Origin: Endothia cerciana
Lineage: Eukaryota; Ascomycota; Sordariomycetes; Diaporthales; Cryphonectriaceae
DNA length: 64,000 nt
Direction: 5' to 3'
NCBI GenBank assembly: GCA_026119935.1
Contig: JALRMH010000018.1
Coordinates: 372,001-436,000 of the forward strand
Shown here: positions 18,396 through 29,934 of the stretch, one piece after another
How the letters are laid out: every line of letters starts with the position of its first letter
Numbering within the stretch: position 1 is the stretch's first letter
The notes under the pieces: model-generated
The model's database searches: none
Told to the model about the DNA's origin: nothing
What the model saw: only the letters and a program-made list of their open reading frames with translations
Program-made: the position numbers and the translations under genes

Positions 18396-21300
18396 GGGCA
18401 GGCGGGGCGGCCACCGCTCCCTCAACACCCGGTACGGCAACTTCATGCGGAACCCGTTCCTGTTCGACAGCGAGCTCTTCGGCATCTCGCGCCGCGAGGC
18501 CCGCTCCATGGACCCGCAGCAGCGCGTGCTCCTCCAGACGGCGTACCGGGCCCTGGAGGATGCCGGCTACGCGCCCGACGCCAGCCCCTCCTTCGCCCGC
18601 GACACCTTCGGGTGCTGGGTCGGCGCCGCGACGCTGGACTACGTGGACAACCTGCGGGACGACATCGACGTGTACTACAGCACGGGGACCCTGCGGGCCT
18701 TCCTCAGCGCCCGCATCTCGTTCGTCTTCGGCTGGAGCGGGCCCTCCATCACGCTCGACACGGCCTGCTCCTCGTCCACGGTGGCGCTGCACCAGGCGGC
18801 ACGGTCGATCCTGGCGGGCGACTGCCGCGCGGCGCTCGTGGGCGGTGTGAACACCGTGTCCAGCCCAGATGTAGGTCTCCGTCATCACCATCATCCTCAC
18901 CATCATCCTCACCATCATCACCATCACCATCAGGGACCCAGTGCTAAGCCGTGAACCTCCAGATGTACCTTGGCCTCGACCGCGCGCACCTCCTCAGCCC
19001 CTCGGGCCAGTGCAAGGCCTTCGACGCCTCCGCCGACGGCTACTGCCGCGCCGAGGGCTGCGGCATGTTCGTCATCAAGAGGCTCAGCGACGCGCTGGCC
19101 GAGGGCGACCGCGTCCACGCCGTCATCAAGGCCGTCGAGATCAACCAGAGCGGCAACGCGCACTCCATCACGCACCCGCACGTGCCCACGCAGGAGGCCC
19201 TGTTCGCCCATATGCTGCGCAAGGCGGCCGTCGACCCGCACGACGTGTCCGTCGTGGAACTACACGGCACAGGGTAGGCCCCCCTCCCCCTCCCCCTCCC
19301 CCCCCCACCAACCACCCACGTCTCATCCTCTTCCGTCTTGGCTGACCTCTGGTAGGACGCAGGCCGGGGACCCGAACGAGGTGGCGAGCGTCCGCCGGGC
19401 GCTGTGCCGGGGCCGTGGCCCGTCGAACCCGCTGCACCTGACGTCGGTCAAGGCCAACATCGGCCACTGCGAGGCGGCGTCGGGCGTGGCCGGCCTGGCC
19501 AAGGTCGTGCTCATGCTGCGCCACGGCCGCATCCCGCCCCAGATCTCCCTGCGGGACCTGAACCCCAAGATCGCCCCGCTGGGCGTCGACGGCGCGCTCA
19601 TCGCCCGTGACGGCGCCCGCTGGCAGAGCGCGGCGCCGGGCCGGCCGCGCATCGCCCTGCTGAACAACTTCGGCGCCGGCGGCTCGAACGCGGCCGTGCT
19701 GGTCCAGGAGCACCTCCAGGCGGCGCCGAGGCCGTCCTCACCCTCACCCTCACCCTCGCCCTCACCCTGCCTGCCATGCGGGCTCTCGGCCAGGAACACG
19801 CGGGCCCTGGCCAGGCTGCAGGAGGCCGTCGCGCTGCACCTGGAGGCGGCAGCAGCCTCGTCGTCATCATCATCGTCATCTCCAGGCCTCCCGCTGCTCC
19901 GGGACGTCTGTCACACCCTCATGGCGCGGCGCCAGCAGTATCCCGTGCGCGTCGCCGTCACGGCGAGCTCGGTCGGCGAGCTGGCGCGCAACATCCGGAA
20001 CGCCAGGCCGCCGCCTGCAGGCCCACCACCCAGGGCAGCACAGGCGCAGACGGTCTTCCTCTTCTCCGGCCAGGGCTCGCAGTATCTCGGCATGGGCCGC
20101 CGCGCCATGGCCCTGTATCCGGTCGTCGACACCACGGTCCGGACATGCGACCGGTGGCTTGTCGCCAACGGCTATCCGTCCTGTCTCGCCATCATCCGGC
20201 CGGACGGGGAGGAGGACGAGGAGGACGAGGGGGGCGAGGAGGAGGGAGAGGAGAAGAGGGAGGGCCCCAGCTCGGAGGCCTTCCAGACCGCCATGTTTGC
20301 CCTGGAGGTCGCCCTGGCGCGGCTCCTGGAGTCGTGGGGCATCGCCCCGGCCGCCGTGGCCGGCCACAGCCTCGGCGAGTACGCCGCGCTGGTGGTGGCG
20401 GGCGTGCTGGACATGGACGACGGCCTGCGGCTGGTCGCGCGGCGGGCGGCCCTGATGGCCCGCCACTGCGCGCTCGGCGAGACCTCTATGCTGGCCGTCC
20501 ACGCCGGCGCCGCGGCGGTCGAGGGGCTGCTGGGCTCGCGCCCCGACCTCGGCGCCGCCCTGACCGTGGCCTGCCGCAACAGCCCGACCGACTGCGTGGT
20601 CGGCGGGCCCGTGCCGGCCCTGCAGGCGCTGAAGCAGCTGCTGTCCGGCCACGGTGGCGACGGTGACGCCGCCGCCGCCGCCGGGGGGGCCGTGGGGCTT
20701 ACGGCCAGGAGCAAGCTGCTCGACGTGCCGCTTGCGTACCACACCCGCGCGATGGACCCGGTCCTCGACGGCCTGCGCGAGTGCGCGGCCCGGGACGTCC
20801 GCGTCCGGCCGCCCAGGCTCCCGGTCGTCTCCAACGTCCTCGGGCGCACCGTCCTCCCGGGCGAGACGGGCGTCTTCACGCCGTCCTATTTTGCCGACCA
20901 CTGCCGCCGCCCGGTGGCCTTCGACGAGGGCATGCGTGATTTCCTCGGGAGCGCGGAGGCGGCCGCGGGTGCCTCGCCGTCGCCGGTGAGGTGGGTCGAG
21001 ATCGGGCCTCACCCGTCTGTGCACCCCATGATCCGCAGCCGGCTCGAGGGCGCACAGGCACCCGGACACGTGTTCCTCCCGACGCTGTCGAGGGCGGAGC
21101 CGGCCGACGTGACGCTCGGGCGGCTGCTGTCCCACTTCTACGAGGCGGGCGCCGCCGAGGTCAGGTGGCGCGACGTCTTCGGCCCCGATGCGTCCTTCGT
21201 CGCGGGCCTGCCCGGCATGCCGTTCATCCAGGAGGAGTTCATCGTGCCGTTCCGCGAGGGCGCCGCGCCGGCACCTCCGGCCCCGAAGGACCACCGGAGC

Positions 21301-24293
21301 GGTGTGAGAGAGACTCCGGCTCCCCGCTTTGCGGCGCGGGCCGTCGTCGGCCGTGGGTTCCCGGAGGGCTGCGCCGTCTACGACACGCCGGCCTCCACCC
21401 TGCAGGAGTTCATCCAGGGCCACCTCGTCTGCGGCTACGCGCTCTGCCCGGCCTCTGTGTACCACGAGCTGGCCCTGGCCGCCGTCGGCAGGGCCGAAGG
21501 GGAGGCGGGGCACCCGGCCAGGCCCGGGCAGGTGTGGGCGCTGTCCAGGGTGGGCTACTCGGCCCCCTTTGTGCACGCGTCCGGCTCGGACCAGGTCCTG
21601 CGCGTGGTGCTGAAACCGCGCACGGCGTCTCCAGAGGGATACGACTTCACGGTGCTCTCGTACGAGGAAGGCTCGGGCCAAGATGCCGCGCCGGACGGCC
21701 ACGGCAAGACCCACTGCCAGGGGATCCTGCGGCGCAAGGCCCGCGACGCCGCCGAGAAGAAATATGGACGCGTCGCGGCGGCCCTCCGCAGCAGGATGGG
21801 CCGCCGCTCGGCCGTGGGCCACGCCCACGACACCTACACGGGCGAGGCATCGCCCGAGGGCGAGACGCTGCAGTCCTTCTCGCAGAAGGCCATGTACGAC
21901 AAGATCTTCACGCGCGTCGTGGCGTACACGGACCCGTACCAGCGCGTCCGGCGGATGCAGGTCGACGACCGGGCCGGCGAGGCGCTGGCCACGTGCGCGG
22001 CGCCGGCGTCCCACCTGGCCGGCGTGCCGGCCGCCCGCGCCCTCTTCATGGACCTGCTGCTGCACGTCGCCGGGTTCGTGGTCAACCTGCGCCTGGGCAA
22101 CGCCATGGCCGGCATCTGCAAGGACGTCGCCTCGGCCACCGTCCTGGACGTCCCGCCCCCGCCCGCGCAGCCGTTCCACGTCGTGTGTGCCACGTACGAG
22201 GCCGGCGCCGGCAGCACCGTCGCGGACGCGTACGCCATCGACGCCTCGGGGTGCGTCCTGGCTGCGTTCAAGGGCATGACCTTCCAGCACGTCCCGCTGG
22301 AGCGCATGGGCAAGGCGCTGGCCATGGCCGGCCGGGGCCGCCCCGGGAACACGGGCCAACAGCGGGCGGGCGTCGCGAGGCCAGGAGGACAGGACACCTC
22401 GGACATGATGGCCGGCGTCTCGGAGACCCTGACCCGGGCTGCCGCTGCCACTGCCGCTGCCACTGCCGCCTCCCCTCCGCGCGAGATCAGGCGTGTGCTG
22501 GCGGCGACGTGTGGCATCGGCGAGGACCAGCTGTCGTCGGACACGCACCTCGACGCGCTCGGCTTCGACTCGCTCATGATGATCGAGCTGGAGTCGGAGC
22601 TCGCCGCCGCCGCCGCCGGCGGCCTGGACGCGGCGGCCCTCGCGGCGTGCGTGACGGTGGGCGACGTCGAGGCCCTCTGCTCCCGGGCCGGGAGCGGTAC
22701 GCCCCCGAGCGGTGCGACGACGGTGCCCTCGACCGCCAAGGGCTCCTCGCACGGGGAGGAGGAAGAATCGCGCTCCACGTCTGCGACGAGCTCGGGCGCC
22801 AGCGTGTGCGAGGGGCCCGGACAGCGCACGATGACGGCCGCCGAGCTGGTCAGCGTCGTGGCCGAGACGTGTGGCGCGGACCCCTCCGCGGTTGCCCCGG
22901 GCGTGGAGCTGAGCGCCCTCGGCATCGACTCGCTGATGATGCTGGAGCTGCAGGATCTGTTGTGCGAGCGCTATGGGGACCAGGCGGTGCCAGCGTCGGG
23001 CCTGGCCGGGTGCCAGACGGTGGGCGATCTGGAGAAACTAGTATGTGGTCAACAGATCTAACTGTATCTCTTCCCTGTTCGATGATATCGGGGTCTTTCT
23101 TTCCCTCCTTTCCATACATAGACAGACCTTCTCTCCGCATTGCAATCGAGATCTTCCTTTTCATCTTCTTCTTTCGCCTCAGTGCTGATCAGGAATTCCC
23201 CCTCGTCTTGTAGGTGATACCCAGTCCCCCGCCCGCCCGGACGCCGTCCCCCGCCGCGCCCGCGTCCGAGGTGGACGGTGGCGCCGACCATCTTACGCCA
23301 GAGGAGCGCGGCCTGCTTCCCGCCGTCGCCAGGGCCCTCCACATGGACGCCCAGCCCGAGACCGTCCAGCCTGCGTCCGGCCTCCACGCAGGCGGGGGGT
23401 CCTACCCCTCGCCGCTGTTCCTCGTGCACGACGGCAGCGGCATCTGCGGGCCGTACCGCCGCATCCGGCCGCTCGGGCGCCCGGTCTTCGCGATACACGA
23501 CCCGGCGTTCCTGCCCCGCCAGCCGGGCCCAGATATGATCAGCGCCGCCGCCGCCGACCCCGGTCCGCCGCCGCCGCTGCCGTGGGCTAGCTTGTCTGCC
23601 ATGGCGGCGCACTACGCGCGCATCGTCGTCGACACCGCCGCCTCCGGACGGGTTCAGGGCCGCTCCGGGGGGTCGCGGGCGCGGCCCGCGCCTGTCGTCC
23701 TGGGCGGGTGGTCGTTCGGCGGCGTGGTCGCGTTCGAGGCGGCGCGGGTCCTCCTGGCGCAGTCGCCGCCGGGCTCCGCGCCCCCGGTGGCCGGCGTGGT
23801 CCTCATCGACGCCCCGCCGCCCGTGGACCACGAGCCGCTGTCGGAGGACATCATCCGCGCCGTCACGGCGTCGGCGGGCCCCCGCGCCGGGACAAGAGCC
23901 GCAGGCGGCCCCAGGACAGAGTTGGCGGACGTGGTGCGCAAGCTCGTGAGGCGGAGCTTCCGGTCCTGCGCGGCGCTCGTGGGCGCGTTCGACGCCACCG
24001 CCGCGGCGGAGAGACCTCCGCCGCCCGTCATCCTGCTCCGGTCCCGCGAGGGCTGGAGGCCGCCCCCGGGCCACACGATCGCCCGCGGCAACAGGTGGGT
24101 GCAGGACCGGTCGGACCGCGCCCTGGCGCTGGACGGGTGGGAGAGGGTGGTCGGGGCCAAGGTGCCGTGTGTAGATATCCCGGGCGATCACTTTAGTGTG
24201 TTCGATCGGGGGAATATTGAGGCCGTCTCGGCGGCTATCGGTGAGGCGTGTCGGGAGCTTGATCGGTTGTGGGCGCAGGCTCACCGGGCATAG
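16906..24293 (+). CDS. OpS1: Non-reducing polyketide synthase SAT-KS-MAT-PT-ACP-ACP-TE, orsellinic-acid-synthase type
   Basis: Iterative type I PKS, the core enzyme. Exons are 16906-18234, 18304-18870, 18963-19273, 19356-23040 and 23214-24293 (2,323 aa). The introns are 69, 92, 82 and 173 bp, all GT-AG. The domains and key residues are:
- SAT (about 1-260) with GFCAG Cys129.
- KS (about 410-850) with DTACSSS Cys598, His733 and His773.
- MAT (about 970-1290) with GHSLG Ser1074.
- PT (about 1405-1710) with His1425 and Asp1635.
- Two ACPs with phosphopantetheine serines 1808 and 1928.
- TE (about 2020-2320) with GWSFGG Ser2131 and His2290.
Every catalytic residue sought is present. The TE entry motif LVHDGSG is of the orsellinate-synthase group rather than the naphthopyrone Claisen-cyclase kind, which suits an orsellinic acid product. 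Low-complexity insertions occur: 11 Asn in the KS and a long Asp/Glu tract in the MAT. Intron 1 lacks stops, so retention would add 23 residues. No cytochrome P450 or methyltransferase gene accompanies it. Confidence 0.93.
18361..18393 (+). repeat. (AAC)11 trinucleotide run encoding poly-Asn in the KS domain
   Basis: Eleven perfect AAC codons just after exon 2 begins. They lie in the loop before the conserved NTRYGNFM segment of the ketosynthase. Confidence 0.95.
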
Positions 24294-25905
24294 GTACGGA
24301 TGGACTGCACATGTGCTTGTTTAGGGGGCCACCTTTCATATCCCGGGAGTTCAGGTAGAAGTCCCACGCTTGCATCAACGTGGCCTCACTACTCGTTATT
24401 ATAGACTGCAGTGAATTCGAAGATCGATTCCCCTGATTTTGGTCTTATCTTCCTGTCCTTACTTGAGCTTATAGCAGCTGTTTTTTTCTCTGCACGTTCT
24501 TCTCCTCCTCTTCGTGTCGGGAAGCTGTTTCTCCAGGGACTGATCGGGATCGTAAATGGCACGGATTTCCCGCAGTCTTGGCAAGTTTGTCCCCGTTGGC
24601 ATAGGGCTCAAATGGCAACTGGCCCTGCCGCTGAATCGCCAAGGTAGGTGAGATTATTGAACAAGCCGAGCGCCCCGGTCTGCTCGCGGATCTGCTGCGC
24701 CGAGGTCTGCGAGAACTCCAGAACAGCTGCGGTCGTCCCCGGTTCCGCCGAGAACGGCGGCTCGGTACCTACTCGTGTATTGGCGATATCCTTCTAAGTT
24801 TTGTGGTATTCAGTGTTTGTATACGTCTGGGGATTGCTAAAAGTCAGAAGCAGAGTCACTATCAGGTGGAGATTCTGGGTTGAGCTGGGCAGATATTTTC
24901 CAGGCTTGTCTTCTTGCGCTCAACGGAACGAGAACTCAGAGTTCATTACGGAGTGTGTACATATGTAGGTATAACAATGAAGACTTAAGCACGATCCCAC
25001 CACATGAAAATTACCTCAGTAGGTAGAACTGTCATATGTACAAATCAGACCTCCAGACCAGGTCTTCTGCAGCCTGATGATATGCTTTATGTGCTCTATA
25101 CAATATTTTGCAAGGCAGTGGTGGTGTCTTTTCGCGAATGGCTTACATACACTCTTCAATCTTGTTATACACCTCTTCCTTGGGCATCGCCAGTTCTAGC
25201 ACGACTCACCTGAGACTTACGGCAGAGCTCATATCCCTCCAGTGATGACTGCTCCCGTGGGTTTCGGCGCCTGTAGTCAGAAGCATACCCAGGGGATCAT
25301 AGAGCAGTCGGGCCAGTTGTGGCCTCCAGCCTTGGCCGCCAACCCCATTACGGCACCAGAACGGTGCACTACGCCAGTGCCTGAAGACCGGTGCTCATGT
25401 CGATGAGGAGAGCTCTCTGGGACTCTTTTTCAAGGTCGATGGCTTTTTTACTTCTCGCTAAGAGACAAGAACCTTAAAAGATACAAGAACAGGCCTTGTC
25501 AACAATTTTCATGCTCGTTGTAGCTATAACTGAGGACGATTGCTGCTTCCATAATAACAAGAATACAGTACCCTGATGCAAGTTAAGAAGACTGATTGTT
25601 GTTCATCGTAACAGCTTGTCAGCATCGGAGTGCGGAATATGATAGACCCTACAAGCTCACTATAATGCCCCCATGGTCTGAAATCTTATATAAGGAGAAG
25701 AGCCCTGGGAAGTTTGCAAAACACACAAAAGGGCTGACTCTCACCTCTGCCGCCATCAAGGCCCATGGGGGGCTGTGGGTTGCAGAACTTATGGACCGCC
25801 TATTGGTGAGGTGTGACAGCCTGAAATGCCCTCACTGTCTCGAATTAGTCATTTCATGATTATGGAAATCTGAATTGTACCGCCAACATTTCGTCCTGTT
25901 TCCAA
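24294..25905. other. Spacer right of the PKS, cluster edge
   Basis: Apart from the oxidase relic at 24490-24769 no gene is supported. The GC-rich, GC3-high coding style of the cluster ends here. Open frames at 25004-25213 and 25596-25859 lack recognisable features. Confidence 0.6.
24490..24769 (-). pseudogene. C-terminal relic of a berberine-bridge-type FAD oxidase
   Basis: Read on the minus strand, 24769 to about 24490, the segment gives TSAQQIREQTGALGLFNNL and then TYLGDSA. After one frameshift it continues PFEPYANGDKLAK, and after a second LREIRAIYDPDQ. This order (a final helix, an N-Y/L-T-Y-L-D-like strand, Y-G/A-x-N, then L-x-x-I-R-x-x-Y-D-P) is the conserved tail of PCMH/BBE flavin oxidases, common in fungal secondary-metabolite clusters. 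Two frameshifts and the absence of the FAD domain upstream make it non-functional. It may be a lost member of the cluster. Confidence 0.6.
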
Positions 25906-27601
25906 TTATTCGTCCTTCAACAGTTTTTCATAAATCCACTTTCCGAGGTGCACACAACTCTCGTCCACAATCCGAGCCGTAAGATCCGCTGCGTAGATGG
26001 CAACAGGCCACCACAAGCACGCGGCTAGGAAGATGCCGGAGGTGTACTCTGTGTTGCTCTCCTGCCCGGTGAGGGCGAGCATGGCGTGGCCGAAGCTCAG
26101 TCCGAGTGACCACAGCAGCGGGCCGTGGACCAGGTAAAGAGCGTAGGAGATCCGCCCCATGTATTGCGCGAAAGAGTTGGTAAAGAGGCACTGCAAAAAG
26201 GCGAACTGGTCGACAGTGAGGACGAGGAAGGCCGCTCCGGTAGGGATCAGCACCTGGTCTCGGAGCCTCTCTGGCACCCACGATGTGAGTGTCACGTAGC
26301 CCCAGGACAGTTGGGACCCGAGCCAGGCATCCGGTGTGCTCAAAAGCCAGAGGGAACAGAAGAATGCCACGAGGCCGAGTACAACTCCGCCGGTTCCAGC
26401 GCAGGCATGTGCCGCCCTGGTGACGACCTGTGCCACAGAATCTTGTCGGACACGAGCCCACATCGGAAGGACAGGTGCACCTTCAGGTTCGAGCGCCTCC
26501 GCGTATTTCGCCCTGATTTCGTCGATTTCAAAGTGGAGGTCGCAGATGAGCATGCCGCACAGAAATGGGAAGAGTGCCCAGTACACGAAGTAATACTGGA
26601 AATAGACGATGACTCCCAAAGCAAAAGCCATCCTGACTCTGTTGCGTACTCTTGTAAACGCCGTCAGGAATAGGAAGATGACGAAGGAGCTGCTGAACTC
26701 CATCGGTAGTGTCCACAGATTTGGGTCGTAGGGATTGTTGAAGACCCTGGGGTCGCCTCCTTGTGCGAGCCCCTGGAAGATGGGATTCGTCGATTGTATC
26801 TCCGTGTCCTTAAAATGCCACAACTGGCCCATGAGGTCTTCAGCATGAGGCGGTACTCTGGTTGGTACTGCAACGTCCGCCAGACCATCTGTACCGAACC
26901 AATTCGGGTCCAATTGTGTTATCAGTGCGTTTATCAGCGTGACGAAGGCCGCAGGCAGGAACAGTCGTGAATGTCGACGAAAGACGGACGAGGACAGCGC
27001 CGATCCGACCTCGGCATAGCGGCCTCGACGGGCCAGCTTGATAGGCTTGTGGGAGATCGCGTACCCAGACACGACGAAGAAGATCCTGACCTGGGGGGCG
27101 CCCGAGATAATGAGTCGGATGATGGGTAGTCTGATCAGCCATCCCGTCTGGTCCGAGTTTGGGTTCCAGCCGCCGTGGATATTCCACGAGAACCAGACCA
27201 GGCTGGAGTGGTGGAGAACGACAAAAAAAGCAGCAATTCCGCGGAGACCGTCTAAATCATGTTAGCTGCTGAGTCTGTATGAAAATTCGCCCGCTTAGCC
27301 AGCTGGAATGGCGTTTAATACCTAGCCACGCTGTCGGGTGTAATGTTTTCGGCTGGCTAGATGTTCGATCTAGGAAACTTGGGAGTAATAAATGTAGGAA
27401 TCCAATGTGTAAATGCCCAAGAACACTTCTTAGGCGATGCAGCAGATTGAAATGTGTCGGCTCCGTGTATATCTCCACATCCTGGAGGTCTATGTCGTTA
27501 ACCTCCTTCCCTCCCACACTATCAAGTGGGACATATGGAGTGTTGTTGTCGGGAGCATCGTTGGACTCGTCGGCGTGTTCCGATATCCAGGGAGGCAGCA
27601 T
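25906..27601 (-). CDS. Acyltransferase-3 family integral membrane protein
   Basis: Membrane O-acyltransferase of the OafA/YrhL type, transferring acyl groups to sugars or small molecules. Exons 27601-27322 and 27251-25906 give 541 aa. The 70-bp GT-AG intron joins HPTAWL to DGLRGIAAFFVV, the diagnostic start of the acyltransferase-3 domain, and the LHHSS catalytic His follows. About ten hydrophobic segments are visible, among them RIFFVVSGYAI, FVIFLFLTAF and the near-terminal YMGRISYALYLVHGPLLW signature. The N-terminal ~90 residues are unconserved and hydrophilic. Nothing ties it to the PKS cluster, although acyltransferases can decorate metabolites. Confidence 0.85.
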
Positions 27602-29934
27602 GATGGCACGAAACGCTTTGACAAAATCGTGAGCTGCGGAAAAGGAGCGGCGATCTCGCCCGACAAGAGTACCGAGAGAGGTCGAGTATTTCAGTGAAGT
27701 CGCACTTTACTGCCCGCCTCCTTCGCCCCTTGCTTCCGGAATCACTATCTGTTTTCAGCCAGTGGTGTCAGTCAGTCTCCGCGCTCATTTTCTTCTCATT
27801 CCTCACAAGCAACCATAGCAGGATTGCGGGAACTGCGATATGCATCGGCTTTGGCGCGATCTCATCCCACGGTACATTCCAAGTCTAATAGCTAATCTAG
27901 CCTTAATGGGCGTTCGCGTCCCTATTCGGGCCTCCTGCAACCCGTTTGCGGGTGACTTGTGGCAGTAGCGCGTCGAAAGCGGATTCTAGGACTACATTCA
28001 TATTTCTGTAACCAGCTCACTCAAATATGAGGGTTTGTGCCAGATATATGCAGCCTCGCTTACGATTTCCCCGATGCCAAATGACAACGCGCAGATGCGG
28101 CCAGAATCCTCATGTTAAGTAAGGAGAGAGCATGGTGTATGACCCCAAACTACAAGACTCGTGATACCACACAGATTCAGGCTCCTGTAGGTCAATATAG
28201 TGAGGTAGTCAGTCATATGATGACTTTGTGTAAAAATTAGAATGTATTACAAGTGCCTTCATGTAGAAGGCATCCCAGCAAGGCATCAACAGGCGAGCGA
28301 GTGTGTTCTAGATTTGTAAGCTAACAGCTTGGATTGAGAGATACCGCTTAGGCATATGAATCGCCTCATCAGTAGCCAATAAGGACAATCCTGAGATCCG
28401 TTCCAAGTGTCGCCGCATGGCTAATGTTTGTCTCCCATGTCTGGCTGGGGTAAATTCACCAGAAGAGTTTAATCAGCCAAAGGACTCGACCATGGTTTCT
28501 AGGTCCAGCCCGAAGCCACGATGTCTATTAAGAGCTGGCTATGCTTCGTCAGCTGGCCGTCATCGAGAGACAGTGGTGCGTATGAGGATGCACGCACGCG
28601 TGCGTGCCTGCAGATTATTGACATTGGCAGGTCGCACCGAACAATATGGCGCCCTCAGTGTCTGTCACCAGCCAATCATCTTCCTTTGGCTCGCTGGCTC
28701 ACAAGGCCGTTGGCGAAACCTTGAGAGGACCGTGTCTCAATGCTGGGATCACTCCTGTCTCACTTTTCGAAGTTCTTCCCAGGCCGTTGTACCACGTCAA
28801 CGCGTCGGAGTGATTCTAAATTCCAGACAGGAGGAATGGAATGGAAACGTGTTGGAAAGCACATACATTCACATTAAAAAATGAATACGCTTACAAGTCC
28901 AGGACCGACCCCTCCGCACAGGGCTGCATTATTGATATCCCTTCCCTAAGACCAAATTTAATACTGAGTACACCCCCTCTCTGCAACCTTGTGGCTCTTC
29001 CACTTTGACTCGTAAGAATTAGTGTGTTATAGCCATAATGACGCCAAAAAAACCCAAAAAAAAGGGGGTTAGGTTGCTCGACCAAGCACATCGTTGCTAC
29101 TACGGAAACCAGCACGATAACACGATATACGTGCCATGTAAGGAATGATACATCCACCCATATTTTAGAGAGGGAATGAAAAGAAGAAGAGAATGTAAGG
29201 AAAAGTTTTGCCACAACCGGTTTCAGCTGCCTTCTGCACGGTACAAAGCTGCACAGAGTGGCTGGTGAAAGGCGGCACCGGTGGCGATATGGTTGGCCGT
29301 TGGATGCAAACAAAACTAGCTGAGGTTATGGAGCCTTTTCCCATAATATCACAGTCCAGTAAAGACAATCATGAATGATGAACTAGAGAGACGGCTAAGT
29401 TTCATGACTTGATTATGCTCAGAGCCCAGACACGAAGATAGTAGTCATCAATAAGTATTTGCATGTACCACAATGTATTGGTGACTCTGTGTTTACTATT
29501 CCTACAGCAGTTAAGTTACTCCCGATTGGAAGAATGGTGAAGAGGACGCTGTCGGTCATTTTAAGGAGAAGTGCGATGGTATTGGATCCAAACCAGTGGT
29601 TACTGTCCAGTCTATAAAGTCCTTGTAACGTCCAAAGCAGTGCATCTCTCCAGAAGTCATCAAGCCAAGGAGATTTCCTAATCCCTAGCGTGGCTCTATG
29701 AAACGAGAGCGAGATCAGTTGGCGGGCTCCAGGTGTTCTGGCAATGCAGGCACTGCAGGCTAATCTCACCCAATTTAGATGCGGCTCTTCATGCTCCGGA
29801 TAATCACACCACCAGAACAGGCCAGACTGGCCACTTGAGCTCCAGAGAGTATCGTCTCTGTATATTTGTGCTGTTACCATTGATCATTCTCCCCGTTCTC
29901 AGCTGAATGTTGAAGCACTACCAGCGCATACAAA
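27602..29934. other. Long spacer without a supported gene
   Basis: 2.3 kb of mixed composition. Two open frames longer than 150 codons exist (28417-28884 plus, 29419-29880 minus), but neither shows a domain, a signal or a plausible start context. They are left unannotated. Confidence 0.5.

Noticed and set aside
16687..18930. 747-codon open frame on the minus strand opposite the PKS.
   Set aside because: Shadow of GC-rich coding DNA; no domains, and the plus strand carries clear SAT and KS motifs.
18871..18954. His-rich C-terminus apparently ending the PKS early.
   Set aside because: It is translation into intron 2; a GT-AG splice restores the ketosynthase sequence immediately downstream.
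29419..29880. 153-codon open frame, minus strand.
   Set aside because: No motif, signal or neighbouring exon; composition like the surrounding spacer.
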